DNA of 25,812 nt from an uncultured Bacilli bacterium (lineage in GTDB: Bacteria; Bacillota_I; Bacilli_A; RF39; UBA660), in contig CALVQP010000004.1 in the NCBI GenBank assembly GCA_944358225.1, positions 1 to 25,812 on the forward strand, written 5' to 3'. Shown here piece by piece: positions 15,537-22,354 of this stretch. Both the position numbers and the translations under genes were made by a program. Position 1 is the first letter of the stretch. Every line of letters starts with the position of its first letter. The notes beneath the pieces were generated by a model. That model saw nothing but the letters and a program-made list of their open reading frames with translations, made no database searches and was not told the DNA's origin.

Positions 15537-16559
15537 TTACTGACAAGTATACCTCATAGCTTCCATCTCAAATTTCACTACTTTAGGTAATGTTCCCTTT
15601 TTATAATAATATAAACTTTTTACCTTAGATAAATCGGCTTTAGTTAAATCTATCTGCGTATTTACTGTAAATGAACTGGTAGTATCAACAATAGATGAAG
15701 TAATACCATCGACGTTATTCAAACTAGCTGCTTGCGTAGTCTCCTCTTTTAATTTATCTCTAAAAGTATTCTCATCACTATTTAGATACTCATAAACATC
15801 ACTAATCTTTTCTAAACTATCCTCATTAAAATAATAAGTGATTTCTCGAGTATTATTTTTACAGACTAAAGTCGCATATTCATCAGATTTTCCTTGCAAA
15901 GTTATATCTGGATAATCATTACTAGTTTTTTTACTTACAGTCATTAAGGTCGCATTATTATAAGAATTTTCGCTAATCGGCAATTTTAATTGCATATTTC
16001 CATTACCATCTAAAGTTGTTAAACTAGCAATTTTAACTCTTTCAATTAAAGTTTTATCTTGAGTCAACAACTCTAAATAATAATTTTCATCAAATTTATA
16101 ACTAGTTAATTTTTTATTACCAACCATAAACAAAAGATAATAATCATCACTAAATTCTTTGCTAAAATTACTTAAAGATAAATCTTCAACACTAAAAGTA
16201 GTATTTGGATCTATTTCATAATATAAAACATCTTCTGCTTCCTTAACTTCACCCTCAGCAGCAGGCTTTTCTTCCTGGGGTTCTTCGATTATTTGTTCTT
16301 CTTGGTTAGTTCCCATTAAAGTTTTAACATAATCTGAAATATAAGGAAGTCCTAAAGCAAAGGCAATAAGTAAAACAAAAAAGAAAATAGTTCCAAAAAG
16401 ACCTTTTTGTTTTTCAACCGGAATTTCCCCAATTACTTCTGCTTCCATTTTAAATGGTATTTCACTTTGACTTGAATTATCAGCTTGATTATCCTCTTGT
16501 GGCGTTATATTAGTAACTTCATTATTATTTAGATTATTTTCATCTTTATTTTCTGGCAT
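15537..16559 (-). CDS. Single-pass membrane protein of unknown function upstream of scpA
   Basis: The 340-residue protein has a cytoplasmic N-terminus rich in Asn, Glu and Gln (about 1-52), one membrane helix (about 53-75), an acidic linker (about 83-108) and an extracellular domain of about 230 residues with mixed strands and helices. Only two cysteines are visible in that domain (CKNN and the last YTCQ), which could pair. I recognise no family. A good GAGGGG precedes the ATG. It is the first gene of the operon with scpA, scpB and the pentapeptide gene, and its promoter lies in an inverted repeat. Any link to chromosome segregation is positional only. Confidence 0.65.
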   Translation of the reverse strand: MPENKDENNLNNNEVTNITPQEDNQADNSSQSEIPFKMEAEVIGEIPVEKQKGLFGTIFFFVLLIAFALGLPYISDYVKTLMGTNQEEQIIEEPQEEKPAAEGEVKEAEDVLYYEIDPNTTFSVEDLSLSNFSKEFSDDYYLLFMVGNKKLTSYKFDENYYLELLTQDKTLIERVKIASLTTLDGNGNMQLKLPISENSYNNATLMTVSKKTSNDYPDITLQGKSDEYATLVCKNNTREITYYFNEDSLEKISDVYEYLNSDENTFRDKLKEETTQAASLNNVDGITSSIVDTTSSFTVNTQIDLTKADLSKVKSLYYYKKGTLPKVVKFEMEAMRYTCQ

Positions 16560-16570
16560 AGCTATCCCCT

Positions 16571-16633
16571 CATTCTTCTTTTAAATTATAACAAAATAAA
16601 AGAAGAATGCCAATTACTTTTAACATTCTTCTT
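16571..16633 (-). repeat. Three-copy inverted repeat over the promoter and the end of spoVAE
   Basis: CATTCTTCTTTTA (16571-16583) and TAAAAGAAGAATG (16597-16609) form a perfect 13-bp inverted repeat with a 13-base loop. A third copy, CATTCTTCTT at 16624-16633, overlaps the spoVAE stop and can pair with the middle copy over 10 bp. On the minus strand that second pairing is followed by TTTTATTTT, so it can act as the spoVA terminator. The pairing with the first copy frames the next gene's promoter like an operator. Confidence 0.7.
16585..16613 (-). promoter_or_regulatory. Sigma-A promoter of the membrane protein-scpA-scpB operon
   Basis: Minus strand TTGGCA (16613-16608), 17 bases, TATAAT (16590-16585), with TGT as an extended -10. 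The -10 box is in the loop and the spacer in the arm of the inverted repeat. Confidence 0.75.
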
Positions 16634-16982
16634 AATCTTTTGGCTTAAAAACTAAAGCCATAAAAAAGGCAAAAATTATCGCACTACATATTCCGGCTGA
16701 AGTAGTTGTTAACAAATTTTGAAATATTCCTAATAATCCCTTATCTAAATAACCATCTAAACCGGCTTGATACAACAAATTACCAAAAGATACTATTGGC
16801 AAGGATGCTGCCGGTCCCACTATACTTTTAATTTTATCATAAATTTCAAAAAATCCCAGTATCGCCCCCGCCACTACATACATACTAGTTACATGTCCAA
16901 AACTAAGCGTTGTATTATCAATAATTACTTGCGCAATCAAACACAAAACACCCACAAATATAAAAGCATATAAATAACTCAT
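16632..16982 (-). CDS. spoVAE: Stage V sporulation protein AE
   Basis: This small polytopic protein (116 residues) is part of the SpoVA channel in the inner membrane of the forespore, which moves Ca-dipicolinic acid into the spore and out again at germination. It has hydrophobic helices at about 4-22, 34-46 and 92-112, and the family's LPIVSFGNLLYQAGLDG loop. It overlaps spoVAD by four bases and is the last of three spoVA genes, so the set here is AC-AD-AE only. Confidence 0.9.
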   Translation of the reverse strand: MSYLYAFIFVGVLCLIAQVIIDNTTLSFGHVTSMYVVAGAILGFFEIYDKIKSIVGPAASLPIVSFGNLLYQAGLDGYLDKGLLGIFQNLLTTTSAGICSAIIFAFFMALVFKPKD

Positions 16983-17953
16983 AAGCCAACCTCCAAACTA
17001 ACAACATGAGCAATAGCCGGAATTGGATTTTTTTGATTGCACATAACCGGCGAATGAAGCGATCCTGTTCCTACAATTAAAATCTTTTTATATTTTTTTT
17101 CTTTTAAAATCTTGTTAAAAAGTACTAAAGGTAAAGCAACGGGGCCGCTGGCACCAGCAAAAGTTTCTTGGCTTTCTCTATATAAAAGCGTTGCTGCATC
17201 CAAATGATTTTTGAGTTTAATGTGATAATTTTCTAACATATAATCTTTTAAAATCTTAGCTCCTACTTCTCCTAAATCACCTGTTAAAATCACATCATAG
17301 TAACTTGCATCCCTTTTTAAATCTTTCAAATGTTCATAAATACTTAAAGCTGCTGCCGGAGTCATAACTGCTCCCATATGAAAAGGATCTTTAATTCCCA
17401 AATCTATTACTTTTCCAATTGTAGCACTTTCTACTTTTATTCTACTTACTTCATTAGTTAGTAAAGACGCTACTGCTCCTGTAGCTGTAAATGTTGCTCT
17501 TTTTGGCTTTAAACAACCATATTCCACTGGAAACCTAAACTGTTTTTCACTAGATAAATTATGACTACTAGTAATAACTATCCCTCTTTTAAAAAATCTC
17601 GTATCAAGCAGATTAGCCGTAACTATCATAGCCTCAACAAATGAAGCACAAGCACTATATACCCCTAAAAAAGCTATATCATAATTTTTCATATTATAAC
17701 TCGTAGCTGTTAGTTGATTCATTAAATCTCCTCCAACAACTATTCCGACATCTTTATCCTTTAAATTATTCTTTCGTAGAACATTATCAAAAACCCATCT
17801 TTGCATTTTAATTTCACAATTTTCAAAAGTTTTTTCTGTACCGTACAAATCTTTAACATAATTAGCAAAATTAATATTTCCTTCTTTTTCATATGGTCCT
17901 ACTATACTTTCTTCATCTTTAATATAAACATTTTTAAAAATAATACTAGCCAT
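16979..17953 (-). CDS. spoVAD: Stage V sporulation protein AD
   Basis: SpoVAD is the soluble, dipicolinic-acid-binding partner of the SpoVA channel and has a thiolase-like fold. The 324-residue product contains GGDLMNQLTATSYNMK, GVYSACASFVEA with the cysteine at the thiolase nucleophile position, VITSSHN, and the C-terminal GTGSLHSPV, all in the expected order. Length is close to the usual 335-340. It overlaps spoVAC by eight bases and spoVAE by four. Confidence 0.95.
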   Translation of the reverse strand: MASIIFKNVYIKDEESIVGPYEKEGNINFANYVKDLYGTEKTFENCEIKMQRWVFDNVLRKNNLKDKDVGIVVGGDLMNQLTATSYNMKNYDIAFLGVYSACASFVEAMIVTANLLDTRFFKRGIVITSSHNLSSEKQFRFPVEYGCLKPKRATFTATGAVASLLTNEVSRIKVESATIGKVIDLGIKDPFHMGAVMTPAAALSIYEHLKDLKRDASYYDVILTGDLGEVGAKILKDYMLENYHIKLKNHLDAATLLYRESQETFAGASGPVALPLVLFNKILKEKKYKKILIVGTGSLHSPVMCNQKNPIPAIAHVVSLEVGL

Positions 17954-18383
17954 ATATAATCACCCCAATAATTACTAAGATAAAAGCACTAATAATTCCA
18001 AATAAAATTACACTCCCAGCCAATTTGAAACAATTAGCCCCAAGCCCTGTTACCATACCGTCACTTTTATAGTCTAAAGCCGCACTAGTCATAGAATGCG
18101 CAAAGCCCGTTATCGGAATAATCAGAGCCGATTTAAAATAAGTAACTAAACGATCAAATATCCCTAAAGCCGTTAAAAGTGAAGCTAAAAAAATAAATGT
18201 AATTAACATCCAAGTCGTAGCATCAGCAATCGTTAAATTAAACCAATAGCGATACAAATCCGTAACAGCTTGAGCTAATATGCCAAATAAACCACCCATT
18301 ACAAAACTTGTTAAAGCATTAACTAATCTATTTTCTTTCGGAGTATGCTTTTTGACAATTTTTTTATATTCTTCCTTTTTCAT
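17946..18383 (-). CDS. spoVAC: Stage V sporulation protein AC
   Basis: SpoVAC is the mechanosensitive membrane subunit of the SpoVA dipicolinic-acid channel. The 145-residue product has a charged N-terminus, helices at about 25-43, 56-74 and 118-143, and the diagnostic PITGFAHSMTSAALDYKSDG and GLGANCFKLAGSVI. It is the first gene of the spoVA operon, with GGAGG before its ATG and a SigG-like promoter directly upstream. spoVAA and spoVAB, which precede it in Bacillus, are absent. Confidence 0.95.
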   Translation of the reverse strand: MKKEEYKKIVKKHTPKENRLVNALTSFVMGGLFGILAQAVTDLYRYWFNLTIADATTWMLITFIFLASLLTALGIFDRLVTYFKSALIIPITGFAHSMTSAALDYKSDGMVTGLGANCFKLAGSVILFGIISAFILVIIGVIIYG

Positions 18384-18384
18384 T

Positions 18385-18417
18385 AAAAAACCTCCATTTT
18401 TATTATGAAGGTTTTTT
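18385..18417 (-). terminator. Terminator-like hairpin between the sigma factor gene and spoVAC
   Basis: On the minus strand AAAAAACCTTC (18417-18407) pairs with GGAGGTTTTTT (18395-18385) over 11 bp, one of them G-T, with an 11-base loop. The T6 run makes it look like an intrinsic terminator for read-through from sigF. The 3' arm contains the spoVAC Shine-Dalgarno, so any read-through message would have it masked. Confidence 0.55.
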
Positions 18418-18429
18418 CACTTAATATAC
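18401..18429 (-). promoter_or_regulatory. SigG-like (forespore) promoter of spoVAC-AD-AE
   Basis: Minus strand GTATA (18429-18425), 17 bases, CATAATA (18407-18401). This fits the known SigG pattern (GHATR, 17-18 bases, CATnnTA), and SigG drives spoVA in Bacillus. The -35 begins directly after the sigma gene's stop. The predicted start gives a leader of about 15 bases that still includes GGAGG. Confidence 0.55.
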
Positions 18430-19080
18430 TTAGCTTCCTACGAAGGTTTTCATTCTTTGCAAACTTTTTTGTTCATATCTACTAACTTTAACTTGAGAAA
18501 GTCCCAAAATCTGTGCCGTTTCGCTTTGCGTGAAACCTTGATAATATCGACAATCAATAATTCTTTTTTGAAGTTCATCTAATTCATTAATCGATTCTTC
18601 TAATAAAATCTTATCATCAAGACTTATATCTTCCTTACAGGCAATTACTTCCTCCAATCTTAAATCTTCACCAATAGCAGTATCCATACTAGCCATTTTT
18701 TGTACCGCTTGGATAATTAGCCCTATTTCTTCTTCACTCATCTGTAAAATATTTGCTATATCTTGATATGATGGTTCCTTTAAATAAACCTGGGTTAATT
18801 GCTGCTGAGTATGTAAAATAAGTTTATATTTAGTCAAAACATCTCTAGAAATCTTTAAATCACTTGTTTTATATATGAGTTGATGCATAGCTCCATAAAC
18901 ATATTTATAAGCATAAGTAGAAAATTTAGCTTCACTATTTTCATCATAGTTCATAAAAGCTTTTAATAAGCCCTCTTTTCCCGCTTGGTAAAGATCTTCT
19001 TGTTCAATATTATTAAATGTTTTCGCTATTTTTTTTACCAACCACATATATTCACTTACAATATATTCTTTAGGATCCAT
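18430..19080 (-). CDS. sigF: Sporulation sigma factor, SigF/SigG type
   Basis: This sigma-70 family factor directs RNA polymerase to forespore promoters. Region 2 is seen in DLYQAGKEGLLKAFMNYDENSEAKFSTYAYKYVYGAMHQLI (about 30-70) and region 3 in KISRDVLTKYK...EPSYQDIANIL. Region 4 is RYYQGFTQSETAQILGLSQVKVSRYEQKSLQRM (about 178-210), whose SQVxVSR helix is typical of SigF and SigG. At 216 residues it is some 35-40 shorter than Bacillus SigF, lacking the N-terminal extension. Position, after a SpoIIAA-like gene and before spoVA, identifies SigF. AGGAGG precedes the ATG. The anti-sigma gene spoIIAB, normally directly upstream, is missing. Confidence 0.85.
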   Translation of the reverse strand: MDPKEYIVSEYMWLVKKIAKTFNNIEQEDLYQAGKEGLLKAFMNYDENSEAKFSTYAYKYVYGAMHQLIYKTSDLKISRDVLTKYKLILHTQQQLTQVYLKEPSYQDIANILQMSEEEIGLIIQAVQKMASMDTAIGEDLRLEEVIACKEDISLDDKILLEESINELDELQKRIIDCRYYQGFTQSETAQILGLSQVKVSRYEQKSLQRMKTFVGS

Positions 19081-19090
19081 AAAATTCCTC

Positions 19091-19414
19091 CTATATATTT
19101 ATCATTTTCACTGCTGATTTTTCATCTTCCAAAATCATTAAATTCAATTTATTTAACTGTAACTCTAAAGGAACCTCACACATTAAAATTTGTCCTTTAT
19201 TATCTCTAATTATACGATCTAATTTTACTAACTTTAATATTCCCATCTCGTCAATATTTTTTAAATTTAAACAGTTTAAAATCAAAAATTTTACCTTATA
19301 ATTTTTAACTATCTTAATATACTTTTCTAATTTAAAAGCACTTCGCCAACTTAAAATACCACTTAATCTAATAAACAGTATTCCTTGCTTTATTTCACTT
19401 TGAATCTTAAGCAT
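19091..19414 (-). CDS. SpoIIAA-like STAS-domain protein with an altered phosphorylation site
   Basis: The 107-residue product has the length and pattern of a STAS-domain anti-sigma factor antagonist: VKFLILNCLNLKNIDEMGILKLVKLDRIIRDNKG (about 41-74) followed by QILMCEVPLEL. In SpoIIAA this site reads DSSG, and the second serine (Ser58 in Bacillus) is phosphorylated by SpoIIAB. Here it reads DEMG (55-58), with no serine or threonine in place. Position, 10 bases before the sigma gene, matches spoIIAA. With no SpoIIAB gene alongside, it may be constitutively active, act in another way, or be degenerating. AGGTGA precedes the ATG. The STAS call is firm; the function is open. Confidence 0.75.
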   Translation of the reverse strand: MLKIQSEIKQGILFIRLSGILSWRSAFKLEKYIKIVKNYKVKFLILNCLNLKNIDEMGILKLVKLDRIIRDNKGQILMCEVPLELQLNKLNLMILEDEKSAVKMINI

Positions 19415-19432
19415 TAAATCACCTGCTACTTA

Positions 19433-19461
19433 AATATAGAGCATTTTTTAATTAGTTTAAA
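19433..19461 (-). promoter_or_regulatory. Possible promoter of the spoIIAA-sigF pair
   Basis: Minus strand TTTAAA (19461-19456), 17 bases, TATATT (19438-19433), a weak sigma-A match. The SigH promoter expected for spoIIA in Bacillus is not clear: AAGATTT occurs at 19479-19473, but no GAAT box follows at the right distance. Confidence 0.35.
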
Positions 19462-19491
19462 CACGTTCGACAAATCTTCTAAAAAGCATAC

Positions 19492-19518
19492 AAAAAAAGC
19501 TAACATTAGCTAGCTTTC
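19492..19518 (-). terminator. Terminator of the LCP gene
   Basis: AAGCTA and TAGCTT arms (about 19498-19503 and 19512-19517) with an 8-base loop are followed by a T-run on the minus strand. The TAG stop at 19510-19512 lies in the hairpin. It separates the LCP operon from spoIIAA. Confidence 0.6.
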
Positions 19519-20946
19519 ATTAACTATTTTAGATATTTTAGTCTTAGCCGAAGCAACAGAAGCATTATCCGGTAACATTACATAAGACTTACTAGATTTA
19601 TAAGTATAGGTAGATTCTTTAGAACCTGTCCCCTTTAAACTATTAGATTCAATTGTAAACATTTGCATATCATCAATTTGCATCTTAATAAAATTAGAAA
19701 TATCTTCATTACTTAAATTCGTTTCAAAATTACCTTCAATAGTATCTAACAATTTTTCATAATTAGCTACCGATTTAAAGCTCATTAACTTATCTGCTAT
19801 CGCCTCAATAACATATATTTGATTTTTTCCCCGTTGAATATCACCATCATTAAAAGAATATCTTTCCCTAGCAAAAGACAAAGCTCGTTTACCATTTACT
19901 TTATTATCACCTTTAGTATATTTATATCCATCTTTACTAACAAAACTATAATCCGAATGCACGGTTATTCCACCCAAAGTATCTACAATATTTTCTACAG
20001 AAGTAAAATTAACTTTAACATAATAATTTATTTTAATATCTAATAAATCTTCAATAGTTCCAATCGACTTTTCAACTCCATAAATACCCGCATGTGTAAG
20101 TTTATCTTTAGCTCCATTCATACCTTTTAAAGGTACATAATAATCCCTTGGAATAGAAGTTAGTAATACTTTTTTAGTAGTAGGATTTACTGTCGCTATA
20201 ATATTTACATCACTTCTAGAAACACTAGAAATTTTACCATAAGTATCAATACCGGTAATATAAACATTAAAAGGTTCCTTAGTTACATCAACACTCTTAG
20301 AAGACTTTTCTTCCTTGACCTTAACGCTGAAGCTATATAGAATTTGTGTACTTAAATTAAATTTCTCTGATTCTTCATCCATAATTTGTTTAAAAGAATC
20401 CTCAACAACTAAAGCATCAATATCTTCTTTTAATAAATCACTTTCTAACTTTGCTACATCCTCATAAGCCAAATTTTTTGTTTCAACTTTCTCTTTAACT
20501 TTTTTTAAAGCTTTACTAGTTCCTTCAGACGCATTATCCAAATACCCTAAATTCAAATTTTCTAACTCGCTAATATCTTCATATTTATTTTTTGCTAAAA
20601 CGAGTACAGAATAATTTTCTGTTTTATAATTTATTTTTTGAGTAACTTTATCAATAGCTCCAATCGTACTAAGTAAATACTTGCTTCCAACTCCCATACC
20701 AGCCATTAGTCCTAATGCAAATAAAAGGAAGAAAAACTTAACAACCTTTTTTACATGTGTATTCAAAAAAATCAAAGCAAATAACCCCAAAATGAAAACA
20801 TCAAAACATATAACTACCAGAAAATATTTCATCGGAAGCATTTTTAAAAAATAAACTCCCGCCGTAAAAATACAAGTTACTATAAAAAGTAATATATAAA
20901 TAAACTTATAAAATTTATTACTTTTTTTCTTTTTTTCATTTTTCAT
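19510..20946 (-). CDS. LytR-CpsA-Psr (LCP) family wall-polymer transferase
   Basis: LCP enzymes attach teichoic acids or other anionic glycopolymers to peptidoglycan on the outer face of the membrane. The 478-residue product has three N-terminal membrane helices (about 12-34, 40-60, 66-90). An accessory N-terminal domain follows (about 110-220, with NYSVLVLAKNKYEDI). The LCP core begins near PFNVYITGIDTYG, with SRSDVNIIATVNP and LTSIPRDYYVPL (catalytic Asp and Arg residues), KLTHAGIYG and RERYSFNDGDIQRGKNQ. The stop of the preceding gene overlaps its start as ATGA, so the two are coupled. Confidence 0.93.
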   Translation of the reverse strand: MKNEKKKKSNKFYKFIYILLFIVTCIFTAGVYFLKMLPMKYFLVVICFDVFILGLFALIFLNTHVKKVVKFFFLLFALGLMAGMGVGSKYLLSTIGAIDKVTQKINYKTENYSVLVLAKNKYEDISELENLNLGYLDNASEGTSKALKKVKEKVETKNLAYEDVAKLESDLLKEDIDALVVEDSFKQIMDEESEKFNLSTQILYSFSVKVKEEKSSKSVDVTKEPFNVYITGIDTYGKISSVSRSDVNIIATVNPTTKKVLLTSIPRDYYVPLKGMNGAKDKLTHAGIYGVEKSIGTIEDLLDIKINYYVKVNFTSVENIVDTLGGITVHSDYSFVSKDGYKYTKGDNKVNGKRALSFARERYSFNDGDIQRGKNQIYVIEAIADKLMSFKSVANYEKLLDTIEGNFETNLSNEDISNFIKMQIDDMQMFTIESNSLKGTGSKESTYTYKSSKSYVMLPDNASVASAKTKISKIVNES

Positions 20947-21584
20947 GCCATCACCTTAGTTTTTATTAAATTATACTTATTTATAATTTCAATAATTTTT
21001 AAAGAACACTCTTCAATAAATTTTATTATTTGATCTAAACTCATAATCTCCGGCTTTTTATAAACCGAATTTTTTATTAAAATTCCCATACTATCTACGA
21101 AAATTTTTAATTTTTCCATAGGTATTTCCTTAATTTTTGATTGTGGATAACTAAAATCATTAAAAAACAAATCTAAATCTAAATTATAATAATCAATCAA
21201 AGGAACATTTATCTGACTATAATCACTATATATACTATCTTTAATTTCTGTATATGTTTTAAACGGAAGTTGCTTATCTTTTAAATAACCATTAATATAT
21301 TTATACACATAATCTCTAAACCAATATCTATCAGTTAATAAGTGAATAAAATAACCCATTTCAAAGGGTTTATCAAGTTCCTCTTTATATAAGTTTAAAA
21401 AAGCTTTAATATCGATCTCACTATCTTCTTTATCCTCTTTTAAAAAATGAGATCTAAATTTAGTTTCCTTAACTAGTTTACTAATATCGGGAGCTATGCT
21501 TCCTAAAATAATAATTCTTTCATCCATTTTTAAATATTGATTAACTTTTTTAGCAACACACATATGAATTACTGCTGAAGCCAT
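20943..21584 (-). CDS. Zinc-dependent phospholipase C-like protein
   Basis: The 213-residue product begins MASAVIHMCVAKKVN and carries GSIAPDI, RSHF and GYFIHLLTDRYW, a spread of His and Asp residues typical of the all-helical zinc phospholipase C-like family of small cytoplasmic hydrolases common in the Bacillota. There is no signal peptide, so it is not a secreted toxin of the classic type, and its substrate is unknown. It is coupled to the LCP gene by a four-base overlap. GGTGAT precedes the ATG. Confidence 0.75.
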   Translation of the reverse strand: MASAVIHMCVAKKVNQYLKMDERIIILGSIAPDISKLVKETKFRSHFLKEDKEDSEIDIKAFLNLYKEELDKPFEMGYFIHLLTDRYWFRDYVYKYINGYLKDKQLPFKTYTEIKDSIYSDYSQINVPLIDYYNLDLDLFFNDFSYPQSKIKEIPMEKLKIFVDSMGILIKNSVYKKPEIMSLDQIIKFIEECSLKIIEIINKYNLIKTKVMA

Positions 21585-21604
21585 GTATAATCACCACATT
21601 AATA

Positions 21605-21613
21605 AGTATACCA
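21605..21613 (-). promoter_or_regulatory. Extended -10 promoter of the phospholipase-like/LCP operon
   Basis: Minus strand TGGTATACT (21613-21605) is an extended -10. No good -35 is seen. It lies 21 bases before the ATG at 21584 and just after the dacF terminator. Confidence 0.4.
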
Positions 21614-21651
21614 CTATTAATTTAGATCTTCTTCATTAGTTAATTCACTTG

Positions 21652-21676
21652 ACAAAAAAGACGTCAATTGACGTCT
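21652..21676 (-). terminator. Terminator of dacF
   Basis: An 18-base perfect palindrome at 21659-21676 (AGACGTC, AATT, GACGTCT) is followed on the minus strand by six T. It overlaps the TAG stop of dacF. Confidence 0.8.
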
Positions 21677-22190
21677 AATTGCCTGCCAGAGCCAACTTCA
21701 AATTTCGTAAATATAAATTTCCTAAGTTAGCTTTTTCAACATTTTCTAAAACTGTTAGATCAACTGTCTTAATAACTTTATTTTGATCTTTAATATATAA
21801 AATTCCGACTTTATCCCCTATTTTTAGCGGTGCATTATGATTAGTAATTTTTGTTTCAAAAATATATTTTTTACTCTTTTCATTTACTTTTAATAATTCT
21901 GTTACATCTTGGGTAACTTGTAAATTTACATTTTCTTGCTTTCCCCTATTTACTTTCATTTTACCAACGTTATCATCAGTTGTCACAATTTTATTAAGTT
22001 TATAACTATTAAATCCATAATTTAATAAATTAACAGTGTCCGTACTACGATTAGCAGAGGTATCTTCACCCATTACAACACTGATTAAACGCATTCCATT
22101 TCTTAAGGCCGTAGCAGTTAAACAATAACCCGCGGTACTTGTAAAACCTGTTTTTAATCCATCAACGCCTTGGTAAAATTTTACTAATTT
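21675..22190 (-). pseudogene. dacF: 3' fragment of D-alanyl-D-alanine carboxypeptidase dacF
   Basis: The open frame encodes only the C-terminal part of a penicillin-binding carboxypeptidase: TNKLVKFYQGVDGLKTGFT with the KTG motif, AGYCLTATALRNGMRLISVVMG, then the beta-rich C-terminal domain to the TAG at 21675. The N-terminal two thirds, including SxxK and SxN, are missing, and a TAG stops the frame upstream at 22211. The first ATG (22094) lies after the KTG motif, so no active enzyme can be made. dacF normally precedes spoIIAA, trims cortex peptidoglycan in sporulation and is made in the forespore. The break coincides with the end of the integrase element at about 22189. Confidence 0.85.
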
Positions 22191-22217
22191 ATTAGTATAT
22201 GAATATTGCTATAGTAA
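22171..22217. other. Left attachment-site-like junction (att site) in dacF
   Basis: The 26 bases at 22191-22216 match, as an inverted repeat, 25716-25741 at 23 of 26 positions. The core TACTAATTTA (22182-22191) recurs in direct orientation at 25735-25744. dacF coding sequence ends here, as expected for one end of an integrated element. Confidence 0.65.
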
Positions 22218-22268
22218 AAGGTTCCACTCTTTCAAAAACAGTTATATGCTAAAGTCTTTTTGTTCAAG

Positions 22269-22331
22269 TTATTTCGTTAAGGTTTCATAATCTGCTGTAA
22301 CCGACACAGTTATTTTTGTTTCAAATTGCAT
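22269..22331 (-). pseudogene. Remnant of a small gene after tyrS
   Basis: AAGGAG and an ATG at 22331 open a frame of 20 codons (MQFETKITVSVTADYETLTK) closed by TAA at 22269. Past the stop, the same frame continues with protein-like text (LEQKDFSI) to another stop, and a second open stretch follows in another frame (TVFERVEPF). This looks like the 5' end of a decayed gene. I do not recognise the family. Confidence 0.4.
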
Positions 22332-22354
22332 AAAATAAACTCCTTTTTGTTATA

